A stretch of 64,000 nucleotides of DNA from Symsagittifera roscoffensis (taxonomy: Eukaryota; Xenacoelomorpha; Acoela; Convolutidae): assembly GCF_963678635.1 (NCBI RefSeq), contig NC_087068.1, positions 23,152,388 to 23,216,387 of the forward strand. The letters run 5' to 3'. Below the pieces are notes generated by a model. That model did not search any database. It was not told the DNA's origin and saw only the letters and a list, made by a program, of their open reading frames with translations. Position 1 is the first letter of the stretch, and the number at the start of each line of letters is the position of its first letter. Both the position numbers and the translations under genes were made by a program. Of this stretch, positions 10,898 through 22,555 are shown piece by piece.

Positions 10898-12072
10898 GAA
10901 TTTTGATTAAAACATCGACGTAAAGCGAGATTAGACTTGTTACCGAGCCAGCATATTCTAATTCAGGAAACTCAATCATTTGAATTTAGTGCCACAGGAA
11001 CCTTTTCAACCGATCTCTTCGATAGTTTTCCCTCTTTCAAAATAGATGCTCGTTGATAACAATTTGTAAATACATGAATTAAATTTAAAAAAATTAAGTT
11101 ACCTAAAACGTTAACTACGACGATTTAGAGGTCCAAATGATCTTACAGGTGCTAGAATATTTGGTTTTTGACGGTGTAAATCATGTAATTAATGATTTCA
11201 TAGAAAGTATCTGATTCAGCTCGATTAAAGCCAGCTGAAAAAGAGCTCATAATTGGTCTCAAAAGTTACCTGTCTTTTCATGCCCGAGAATTTGCGGAGT
11301 GAAACATCCAATCAGTGCGAGCTGAAACAAAGATTATTTATGCAGATTTCGTTTTTGAATAAAGAAAGACGTTTTTGATAGAATGAATTCCTAATTAGTT
11401 ACCAAAACTATCAAGCTGTTTAAGTACATTGCTGATGAAACTTTGAAGAACGTGTTTGAAGCAAGTTTTGCTGGAAAATGAGAAAAATGTTTTGGGGTAG
11501 TCAGTCTAAGTCAACATTAGCTCGTTGACCTGATTTGACTATCTAATTTGACCAATCAGCTGGTTTCTCGTTGAAGTATTTCAATCCAGGTCCCTCCTTT
11601 ATAAGGGTAACTAAAGGGTTTCAGGGTGCCTGAAGCAAGCTGTAAGCCGAAATGTATATAAAATGGGGGCACCTGAATATTTGTGAATTGATGATTCGCT
11701 TCTAAACAATTCAAGTCTCATTCTTACCCTGTAGTACCACAATTCTAAAACAAATAGTTCAAGAAAACAAATGCCCGTAACTTGAGGGCTTACTTCTTTA
11801 CTTTCGTTTAGGCTAATGTAAAGTTTTGTCAGCAAATATACTTGTTTCCTTGATAACGCCTATACTATCCCATTTTGTGGTGCAAATAATGTCCTGAATT
11901 TGAGACTGTTTATAGATTTTCATAATCAGTTTAGTTCCTTAAACAGAAACGTGCAAACTAATATTAAAAATAAAGACTTAATGACATAAATAGCTGGTAA
12001 CTTTATAACACCGCAACTTTCAAAAAGTGCCTTGATCAAAATTTGGTCAAATAAGAGTCATTATAGTGATTT
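10898..12072. other. No confirmed gene; one weak exon candidate
   Basis: Mostly unstructured AT-rich sequence. A minus-strand stretch, complement(11556..11672), follows an acceptor-like ATATTCAG and stays open for 38 codons (opening VPPFYIHFGLQ) to a TGA. I do not recognise it and there is no second exon to support it. Confidence 0.3.
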
Positions 12073-12222
12073 GGGAGAGCGCTCGTAAAATCAATTTGTT
12101 TGACCTAAAAATTGGTCGACGTAAAATCAATTTGGTCGACCTTTTCGAAAAAAAATTGTATAATAATCTGCAAACCATCCCTCTATTTTTCGAGAAAATA
12201 CTAGATCCGCTTCTGCCTGCCA
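12073..12222 (+). mobile_element. Fragment related to the hAT-type MITE at 57169
   Basis: Shares GGGAGAGC(G)CT, GGTCGACCT and the end TCGAGAAAATACTAGATCCG with the MITE end (CTCGAGAAAATCGTAGATCC). It is more diverged and has lost its left half. Confidence 0.5.
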
Positions 12223-13453
12223 GGTTTCAAAAATCTCAACAAAAACACAAAAACTTTGAAATAAAACGACTCACAAACTTTTTTTTCACAGCTGGCTAAT
12301 GATGTTTCTCCCTCAAACAATTAAAGCCAATTTTGTTTTCAAAAGACTACGCAGTTCGAGGTTGAGCTCAAAAATCCGCGCATGAATTCGTCGAATTCAG
12401 CTGTAGATAACTCACAAAGAAAAGAGTGAAAAGAGTGCTAAGCAATTAGCGGAAATTTTTTAAACTTCTGTTTTTTTTTTTCAGCTCAATTTATGGATAA
12501 CAATGTAACGTCTAAATATTCCGCTCGAAACCTACAATGGCATAAGTGGAAAATCCAGGTTGTGTCACTTTTTGCCAGTTAATTATATTTCATTGACATT
12601 TTTTTGGCTTTCAAGATTTATTCTCAAAAATTATGGCATAGCGGAATTTTTTTCACTTTTAGTCATCAATTTCCAGTTTGGGGGAAGCAACTAAAAACTT
12701 GGCATTTAGAAAAACTTGATTTTTTTTTGCGTTTCTCTTAGATAGCTTTGCTACTGTCAGAAATTCGGCTCAAAAAATTTCAAGAAAATTTTCTTTTTTT
12801 CATCATTTTTCCCTTTTACGAACAAATTTTTTTGATCTATGAAGTACATTTCCTTGGGCAGTTGTATGAAACAGTTAAAAACCAACTTGTACTTAAAAAA
12901 ACCACAACTAAGAGTAAGAGCATGGTTAACGTCGCATCCTTCAAATTTAAGATTCTTGGGAAGTACCTTCAAGTGAAAATCCAAACTGATCGTTTCAAGG
13001 CAAAAACCTGAATGATCTTATTACCTTTTAATACATTTTATTTAGTTTTCGACAATTTTTATTGGCGATACTACAAAAAAGTTTAGAAAAAAAAACATGT
13101 TTTTCTTGATTTTTTTTTAAAAGTCCCACAGAGCAGTTTTAATCGCAAAGTGGTTAAGCGTATGTAAATGTAAATGTTGAAAAAAATCATCATTCAACAA
13201 AAAAACATAAAACACTCAAATAGCTAGATTGAAAAAAGTAAGGAAAATAACTTAATTATTCAATTCAAATCAGAACGGTCCGAAACTGATTCGAGGTTCT
13301 TTTTTGTGCTGTGGGCATCACTATTTTATTGGAAAACTACTGGGCATTGTTTAGTGAGCATTCTTATAAGAGTCGACATCTGATTTGTCTGAAGTAAGCA
13401 AACTACGCCGAACATACCTTCCATCCCTTATTTGAGATTCGGAACAATAAAAA
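12223..13453. other. No gene seen
   Basis: T- and A-rich sequence. The open frame 12748-13011 is rich in Phe, Lys and Ile as expected from composition, and an overlapping frame is open on the other strand; neither looks like protein. Confidence 0.4.
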
Positions 13454-13780
13454 AGAAGACTGCTCGTATCAGGGCAAAGTCCTGCTGAAGGATCTGACTG
13501 CCTCATAAGTTCTATAGAGCTGTCTTCGCTTTGATGAATTTTTCAAAAAAAAACGATTTCTAAGATGGATCAAATCTCTGCTTACGCGTTAACAGTGCAA
13601 AATATATCGCGCGTCATTGTCCCAAATTGGCCAAAACGGCAATCTTTAAACCGCCCAAACTTTACAAAAGATACTCACAGGTAAAATATCTTCTTAAATT
13701 TGAGCTCAAGACAACACTACCTTTCAGATGATTTTAAAACTTCCGTCAATAATGGCTAGTTACAAAGTAAGTCGGAACAA
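13454..13780 (-). mobile_element. Hairpin-ended element, internally deleted old copy
   Basis: Starts GAAGACTGCTCGTATCAGGG, with a damaged hairpin (CAGGGCAAAGTCCTG), and ends AAGTCGGAACAA. The stretch that normally carries TTTGTCTGAAG up to the second hairpin is missing. Confidence 0.75.
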
Positions 13781-14032
13781 TCAGCAGAGAAACATCTCTG
13801 TTTCTAAAAACCAAATTTAAAATATTTCACCTGCAAATTTTAGATACCTTACAGTTATTCTTCTTGCCTCTGGTTATCAGGGAATAGAAAAAAAAGAAAT
13901 TTTTACTGATAAAAGAAATCACTTTCCACTTTTCGCAGAAAGGTTCAATTTTCATCTTATCAACGCATAAGTTACCACTTTTACAATTTCATGCGATTTC
14001 CTTCAGATTTTTATGACATTCACCCAATATAT

Positions 14033-15037
14033 GTTTCATAGCTGTGAGACATCTTTCCAATTAAAATGATGTTACACGCGCACGAAAGAATTTAGCACCG
14101 CTTTTCATCACAAACTCCAACTTGAGGTTCTTCATACTTCAATTTCTTCGTGGCAAATTAGATCAAAATATTTTTTAACCAATTTTTTAAAGAAGTTATA
14201 AATAATATTCTGATCCCTGCTGATCATTTAATTACGATTTCTACAAGCGTAGAGGTCAATGAAACACGTCATGCCAATCGCACAAAAGTTTTCCTTGAAT
14301 ATAATATTCTTGAATGTAATATAAAAAAGTTGAAAACTTAAAAATAAATTACTGATCCCTGCTGATTATTCACTTACAATTTCAAGCAAGGTAGAGTTCA
14401 AGGAGACACGCCAGGCAAATCACACAAAAGCTTTCCTCAAATATAATATACCAGGTCAGCTTAAAGCTTTTTTCCATAACTCTTTTGCAGTGTAAGACCC
14501 TTAAGACAAACCATTTGTGCTCCTATAGATATTTCAATTTCGAGAAAAGAACTCACAGTCGATGAACTTATTTATAGCAATAATTTCCTGATATTTTTCT
14601 TTGAACATTTTTATTGTAAAAATAAGCGCACAGTTTAACTTCAGGATTCTTTGCTGAGTTATTCACTCTATGCATAATTAACTCTGATTTTCAAAAATAT
14701 AGGCCAATTCAATTGGGAAGTTTGAGCTTCAGTTGCATGTTTCAATTTTCGCTAATAGCCTCTTGCTAGGTGGCGCGCATGCAAATGGGCAGGTCCCCAG
14801 TTTTATCGCCTCATTGCAGACTAGCTATTAAACATAGAAAAAATGTCAGTCGCTGGTATAACGAGCCATTTGGGGGTAAGAAAGTTAGACGATAAGCAAA
14901 TTAACGGCTCTAATAAAACGGAAATAAGACGTTATTTTTTTTGTAAAACTAGCATTTGAGCCGGAAATTAAAGGGCTAAAAAATTATATTGCTTAAAAAA
15001 ACTTCACAAATACAAGACGAGTATATAATCCCAAAGA
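14033..15037 (+). repeat. Array block A1
   Basis: Contains its own diverged duplication of about 110 bases: both halves carry CTGATCCCTGCTGAT (14211 and 14349) and end in CACACAAAAG or CGCACAAAAG with TTTCCT..AATATAATAT. A GC-richer stretch at 14753-14830 includes GCTAGGTGGCGCGC and the octamer ATGCAAAT. Confidence 0.9.
14763..14785 (+). promoter_or_regulatory. CTCF-like core overlapping an octamer
   Basis: TAGGTGGCGC fits the YAGRKGGCRS core of CTCF sites and is followed directly by ATGCAAAT, the POU octamer. The same pair is present in A2 (about 18475-18500) and A3 (about 22126-22150). Sequence match only; whether it binds anything is inference. Confidence 0.25.
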
Positions 15038-15193
15038 ATATCCCGCATATCAAAGTTTTTTTTTAAAAATGAGTTATAAAACATTATTTCAAGTATTATA
15101 AACTATTTTGGAAATGCATAAATCTAATTGCCTCATTTCAAAAAATAACTAGCATTTCAAAAAACTAACGAAAATTAATTGTAGTCAGTAAAC

Positions 15194-17587
15194 AAAACAA
15201 GTACATCTAATTTTCTGTATTTGTAGCTATAAATGCATTTTTTCTGGTCACGTCTAATTTGCTTGTCGTCGAATTTTTTATGCCCTATGTCCTCCTCAAT
15301 GATGTGCGATGTTTGATAAGAGTTGTGCCGAAACTTTTTTTTGTTCCAACATTCAAGGAAAAAGAGGATTATTTATGCTTGGTATGGTTTTTTTATTCCG
15401 TCAATTTACGATTTTTTTTTACAAAGTGTGTTTGACGGAAATTCTTTATATCAATTGAGAGATATTGTTATTCTAAGTTGAAAACATTTCTCAAAAACAT
15501 TTATACCAATTTTCAAAAAATGGTATCCATAGAAAGACCGCCTGAACAATTGTGTGCCTTCATACTCTCCTTTTTTTGTTTACTCCTTTGAAAAAAAACG
15601 GTGGGGGAAAAATTGATCGATATTTTGATTTTTTCGTTTCTCAAAAACTAACCTACCAAATCTGAGATTTTTGTTTCAATGAAAAACGCGGATTTGAAAA
15701 ACTTTCTTTTGTACCCGGCGAAACGCAAGCAATTTTTAAACAGAAAAATTAAGGCCTCCGCAATAGTGAAACTTTTGAGGTTTTTGATAGTATTTTTTTA
15801 CAATTTTTTTTCTTCTCTCGAAAACCAACATCCCAAACTTGAGGCTGAGGGTTCATTGGAGAGAACGGATAGTAGTAAACTTGCCTGAAAAAGCGTGCTT
15901 GCCCATAAACGGCCAAGTCCATTTTTTAAATTAAAAAGCTATGATTCTCAGAAAAGTCAACCACCTGATTTGTTACCGTTTTTTAGACTTTTCTCGATGG
16001 CTATCCGGCCAAGTCTGATATCATAGGTTTAATCGTTACAACAGGTTGTTGAAAACCTACTCTTATTATTTGCTATGCCCAAACTTTTTTAGAAAAAAAG
16101 TTATGGTCTTCAAATAAGTGAAAGTTCTTTCGAAGTTTGCTGACTTCCTCGTTTCTTGGAAGTTTTATGACTTTCCTCGAAAATTATCGCCCCAATTCCA
16201 GGTTAGGTGATCAACCAAGAAACTCAATTTTGGGAATAAACCCTGGTCTATCGACCACTCTCTGCTTTAAGAGGAAAAAATTGCGAAAAATTTTGATTTT
16301 TCTTAAGAACTACCCACACATATCCTGGATGATCAGCACGATCAAAAGATCCGGTTGCGAGGTTGTTCATGTAGAAGCGGCTTCTCCGTACTTTTTTTAG
16401 GAGAAATATAATGTTTTTGGGAAAAATCGATATCTAAAAAACTTTCACTCTACTAATTTTATTAAACAAATAACTAAGTTTTTGGTCACAGTCCTTTTTT
16501 TGAAATCACGCTTTTCGTCCGGCATCAGTATAGTAAGTTCAAATTATATCAAAAACGTTCCTACAACGTTAGCTGGGCTCTAGATGCGCTTCAACGAGAC
16601 ATACTAGCCTTTTGGTTTACCTAGTTTTTCTCATTCTTTTTTCAAATTTTATGATTGTTTTGTATCGCAAGTGGTGCGCAATTCCACTACGCCTCTGTGT
16701 GAATTACCACCAAGTGTTAACTGGAATTTTGCTGCCGTTTCATGCTAAAAAACGTTTTAATTGAAAAAATTCACTTTTGATTTCACTTGATATGGAAATA
16801 TACAAGCTTTGTGTGATACAACGAATTGAACAACATCAAAACATAAGTTTGATTAACTTTTGTGAAGTACAAGTTTGTTTGGCAGAATAGTGCATAATTT
16901 TTTTCAAAAAATATAAATTTTTAGCGAATTAAATACTCAATTCGTGCCTTTTGGTGGTACGAACGCCACTACTTTAATAACATATTGAGTTCGTGATAAA
17001 CCAAACCATCCCATGAAGAAGCAAACTGTAGTCAATAACAAATGCATCAAAAAAGTTAATGCGCATAACATAAGGTTATTTATTATCAATGCAGTTCAAT
17101 TGCAAAATTTTTTTTTTTAATTATGAAGCGTGGTAGCGGTTTGGATAGAGAAAGGCTCTTAGAATGGCTTACATAGGGAGGCGCAAAAACAAGGGCTTGT
17201 ATGAGAAATTTTTTGGCAAGGTAAAAAAAAAAGTTTAATCAACTAGATTACCTTATTTGAAGAATTTTATGTCATTTGATTTCCAAACTTTTTTCAGCAT
17301 TGTGCAATTTTTCTGCAAAATTCGATAACCTATTGTTGGGAAATGTAATCACCTTGTATGAGAATCCAGATTTGATTGTGCCAAATGATGAGAAAAGCAT
17401 TACCTTCTTGCTTAACTTCCTTTCTCATTGATTCCTGGTAGTCTTATAGATAGAATCAATCCCAAAGCTTCTAATCAGCCAAACGAAAGGCAAATTTTAG
17501 TTTGGTCAACAGAAACTTATTTTGAAATAGTTTTTTTTATACTATTATTTGTTACTTTTGCAAGCACTCGGCAGCGATTTATCCCGC
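15194..17587 (+). repeat. Array block B1
   Basis: Near its start, 15341-15480 is a diverged 5' piece of the hairpin-ended element (TTGTTCCAACATTC, later TTTGACGGAAATTC and ATATTGTTATTCTAAG), cut off abruptly. An 87-codon frame at 16137-16400 recurs in B2 and B3, but the differences between copies are mostly amino-acid changing, so I do not call it a gene. Confidence 0.9.
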
Positions 17588-17744
17588 ATATCCCGCATAT
17601 CAAAGTTTTTTTTATAAATGAGTTATAAAACATTATTTCAAGTATTATAAACTATTTGTGAAATGCATAAACCTAATTGCCTCATTTCAAAAAAATAACT
17701 AGCATTTTAACAAGCTTGAACGAAAGTTAATTGTAGTCAGTAAA

Positions 17745-18748
17745 TATTCATAGCTGTGAGGCATCTTTCCAATTAAAATGCTGTTACACGCGCACGAAAG
17801 AATTTAGCAGCGCTTTTCATCACAAACTCCAACTTGGGGTTCTTCAAACTTCAATTTCTTCGTGGCAAATTAGATCAAAATAATTTTTAACCAATTTTTT
17901 AAAGAAGTTATAAATAATATTCTGATCCCTGCTGATCATTTAATTACGATTTCTACGAGCGTAGAGGTCAATGAAACACGTCATGCCAATCGCACAAAAG
18001 TTTTCCTTGAATATAATATTCTTGAATGTTATATAAAAAAGTTGAAAACTTAAAAATAAATTACTGATCCCTGCTGATTATTCACCTACAATTTCAAGCA
18101 AGGTAGAGTTCAAGGAGACACGCCAGGCAAATCACACAAAAGCTTTCCTCAAATATAATATACCAGGTCAGCTTAAAGCTTTTTTTCATAACTCTTTTGC
18201 AGTGTAAGACCCTTAAGACAAACCATTTGTGCTCCTATAGATATTTCAATTTCGAGAAAAGAACTCACAGTCGATGAACTTATTTATAGCAATAATTTCT
18301 TGATATTTTTCTTTGAACATTTTTATTGTAAAAATAAGCGCACAGTTTAACTTCAGGATTCTTTGCTGAGTTATTCACTCTATGCATAATTAACTCTGAT
18401 TTTCAAAAATATAGGCCAATTCAATTGGGAAGTTTGAGCTTCAGTTGCATGTTTCAATTTTCGCTAATAGCCTCTTGCTAGGTGGCGCGCATGCAAATGG
18501 GCAGGTCCCCAGTTTTATCGCCTCATTGCAGACTAGCTATTAAACATAGAAAAAATGTCAATCGCTGGTATAACGAGCCATTTGGGGGTAAGAAAGTTAG
18601 ACGATAAGCAAATTAACGGCTCTAATAAAACGGAAATACGACGTTATTTTTTTTGTAAAACTAGCATTTGAGCCGGAAATTAAAGGGCTAAAAAATTATA
18701 TTGCTTAAAAAACTTCACAAATACAAGACGAGTATATAATCCCAAAGA
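17745..18748 (+). repeat. Array block A2
   Basis: Same layout as A1, including the internal duplication and the AGGTGGCGCGC plus octamer segment. It differs from A1 by scattered substitutions. Confidence 0.9.
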
Positions 18749-18903
18749 ATATCCCGCATATCAAAGTTTTTTTTTAAAATGAGTTATAAAACATTATTTC
18801 AAGTATTATAAACTATTTTGGAAATGCATAAATCTAATTGCCTCATTTCAAAAAATAACTAGCATTTCAAAAACCTAACGAAAATTAATTGTAGTCAGTA
18901 AAC

Positions 18904-21238
18904 AAATTTCAGACACAAACAAAACAAGTACGTCTAATTTTCTGTATTTGTAGCTATAAATGCATTTTTTCTGGTCACGTCTAATTTGCTTGTCGTCGAA
19001 TTTTTTATGCCCTATGTCCTCCTCAATGATGTGCGATGTTTGATAAGAGTTGTGCCGAAACTTTTTTTTGTTCCAACATTCAAGGAAAAAGAGGATTATT
19101 TATGCTTGGTATGGTTTTTTTATTCCGTCAATTTACGATTTTTTTTACAAAGTGTGTTTGACGGAAATTCTTTATATCAATTGAGAGATATTGTTATTCT
19201 AAGTTAAAAACATTTCTCAAAAACATTTATACCAATTTTCAAAAAATGGTATCCATAGAAAGACCGCCTGAACAATTGTGTGCCTTCATACTCCCCTGTT
19301 CTTTTTTTGTTTACTCCTTTGAAAAAAAACGGTGGGGGAAAAATTGATCGATATTTTGATTTTTTCGTTTCTCAAAAACTAACCTACCAAATCTGAGATT
19401 TTTGTTTCAATGAAAAATGCGGATTTGAATAACTTTCTTTTGTACCCGGCGAAACGCAAGCAATTTTTAAACAAAAAATTAGGGCCTCCGCAATAGTGAA
19501 ACTTTTGAGGTTTTTGATAGTATTTTTTTACAATTTTTTTTCTTCTCTCGAAAACCAACATCCCAAACTTGAGGTTGTGGGTTCATTGGAGAGAACGGAT
19601 AGTAGTAAACTTGCCTGAAAAAGCGTGCTTGCCCATAAACGGTCAAGTCCATTTTTTAAATTAAAAAGCTATGATTCTCAGAAAAGTCAACTACCTGATT
19701 TGTTACCGTTTTTTAGACTTTTCTCGATGGCTATCCGGCCAAGTCTGATATCATAGGTTTAATCGTTACAACAGGTTGTTGAAAACCTACTCTTATTATT
19801 TGCTATGCCAAAACTTTTTTAGAAAAAAAGTTATGGTCTTCAAATAAGTGAAAGTTCTTTCGAAGTTTGCTGACTTCCTCGTTTCTTCGAAGTTTTATGA
19901 CTTTCCTCGAAAATTATCGACCCAATTCCAGGTTAGGTGATCAACCAAGAAACTCAATTTTGGGAATAAACCCTGGTCTATCGACCACTATCTGCTTTAA
20001 GAGGAAAAAATTGCGAAAAATTTTGATTTTTCTTAAGAACTACCCACACATATCCGGGATGATCAGCGCGATCAAAAGATCCGGTTGCGAGGTTGTTCAT
20101 GTAGAAGCGGCTTCTCCGTACTTTTTTTAGGAGAAATATAATGTTTTTGGGAAAAATCGATATCTAAAAAACTTTCACTCTACTAATTTTATTTAACAAA
20201 TAACTAAGTTTTTGGTCACAGTCCATTTTTTGAAATCACGCTTTTCGTCCGGCATCAGTATAGTAAATTCAAATTATATCAAAAACGTTCCTCCAACGTT
20301 AGCTGGGCTCTAGATGCGCTTCAACGAGACATACTAGCATTTTGGTTTACCTAGTTTTTTTCATTCTTTTTTCAAATTTTATGATTGTGTTGTATCGCAA
20401 GTGGTGCGCAATTCCACTACGCCTCTGTGTGAATTACCACCAAGTGTTAACTGGAATTTTGCTGCCGCTTCATGCTAAAAAGTGTTTTAATTGAAAAAAT
20501 TCGTTTTTGATTTCACTTGATATGGAAATATACAAGCTTTGTGTGATACAACGAATGGAACAACATCAAAACATAAGTTTGATTTTTTTTTGTGAGGCAC
20601 AAGTTTGTTTGGCAGAATAGTGCATAATTTTTTTCAAAAAATATAAATTTTTAGCGAATTAAATACTCAATTCGTGCCTTTTGGTGGTACGAACGCCACT
20701 ACTTGAATAACATGTTGAGTTCGTGAGAAACCAAACCATCCCATGAAGAAGCAAACTGTAGTCAATAACAAATGCATCAAAAAAGTTAATGCGCATAACA
20801 TAAGGTTATTTATTATCAATGCAGTTCAATTGCAAATTTTTTTTTTAACTATGAAGCGTGGTAGCGGTTTGGATAGAGAAAGGCTCTTAGAATGTCTTAC
20901 ATAGGGAGGCGCAAAAACAAGGGCTTGTATGAAAGATTTTTTGGCAAGGTAAAAAAAAAGTTTAATCAACTAGATTACCTTATTTGAAGAATTTTATGTC
21001 ATTTGATTTTCAAACTTTTTTCAGCATTGTGCAATTTTTGAGAAAAGCATTACCTTCTTGCTTAACTTCCTTTCTCATTGATTCCTGGTAGCCTTATAGA
21101 TATAATCAATCCCAAAGCTTCTAATCAGCCAAACGAAAGGCAAATTTTATTTTGGTCAATAGAAACTTATTTTGAAACAGTTTTTTTTGATACTATTATT
21201 TATTACTTTTGCAAGCACTCGGCAGCAATTTATCCCGC
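18904..21238 (+). repeat. Array block B2
   Basis: Carries a deletion of about 78 bases after 21036 (GCAATTTTTGAGAAAAGC) relative to B1 and B3, where the piece with TTGTTGGGAAATGTAATCAC is kept. Confidence 0.9.
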
Positions 21239-21394
21239 ATATCCCGCATATCAAAGTTTTTTTTAAAAATGAGTTATAAAACATTATTTCAAGTATTATA
21301 AACTATTTGTGAAATGCATAAATCTAATTGCCTCATTTCAAAAAAATAACTAGCATTTTAGCAAGCTTGAACGAAAGTTAATTGTAGTCAGTAA

Positions 21395-22400
21395 ATATTC
21401 ATAGCTGTGAGACTTCTTTCCAATTAAAATGCTGTTACACGCGCACGAAAGAATTTAGCAGCGCTTTTCATCACAAACTCCAAATTGGGGTTCTTCAAAC
21501 TTCAATTTCTTCGTGGCAAATTAGATCAAAATAATTTTTAACCAATTTTTTAAAGAAGTTATAAATAATATTCTGATCCCTGCTGATCATTTAATTACGA
21601 TTTCTACGAGCGTAGAGGTCAATGAAACACGTCATGCCAATCGCACAAAAGTTTTCCTTGAATATAATATTCTTGAATGTAATATAAAAAAGTTGAAAAT
21701 TTAAAAATAAATTACTGATCGCTGCTGATCATTCACCTACAATTTCAAGCAAGGTAGAGTTCAAGGAGACACGCCAGGCAAATCACACAAAAGCTTTCCT
21801 CTAATATAATATACCAGGTCAACTTAAAGCTTTTTTCCATAACTCTTTTGCAGTGTAAGACCCTTAAGACAAACCATTTGTGCTCCTATAGATATTTCAA
21901 TTTCGAGAAAAGAACTCACAGTCGATGAACTTATTTATAGCAATAATTTCTAGATATTTTTCTTTGAACATTTTTATTGTAAAAATAAGCGCACAGTTTA
22001 ACTTCAGGATTCTTCGCTGAGTTATTCACTCTGTGCATAATTAACTCTGATTTTCAAAAATATAGGCCAATTCAATTGGAAAATTTGAGCTTCAGTTGCA
22101 TGTTTCAATTTTCGCTAATAGCCTCTTGCTAGGTGGCGCGCATGCAAATGGACAGGTCCCCAGTTTTATCGCCTCATTGCAGACTAGCTATTAAACATAG
22201 AAAAAATGTCAGTCGCTGGTATAACGAGCCATTTGGGGGTAAGAAAGTTAGACGATAAGCAAATTAACGGCTCTAATAAAACGGAAATAAGACGTTATTT
22301 TTTTTGTAAAACTAGCATTTGAGCCGGAAATTAAAGGGCTAAAAAATTATATTGCTTAAAAAAACTTCACAAATACAAGACGAGTATATAATCCCAAAGA
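21395..22400 (+). repeat. Array block A3
   Basis: Third and last A block. The octamer segment reads ATGCAAATGGACAGG instead of ATGCAAATGGGCAGG. Confidence 0.9.
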
Positions 22401-22555
22401 ATATCCCGCATATCAAAGTTTTTTTTATAAATGAGTTATAAAACATTATTTCAAGTATTATAAACTATTTTGGAAATGCATAAATCTAATTGCCTCATTT
22501 CAAAAAATAACTAGCATTTCAAAAAACTAACGAAAATTAATTGTAGTCAGTAAAC

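Noticed and set aside
10559-10979. Open frames crossing the N gap on both strands
   Set aside because: They are open only because N codons are not read as stops.
11556-11760. Minus-strand mini-exons (AATTGTGGTACTACAG followed by GTGCCCCCATTT)
   Set aside because: Splice-like sites exist, but several frames are possible, none is recognisable, and the first would be only 16-17 bases.
12748-13011. 87-codon plus-strand frame with an overlapping minus-strand frame
   Set aside because: Phe/Lys/Ile-rich translation typical of T- and A-rich DNA; no start context, domain or splice support.
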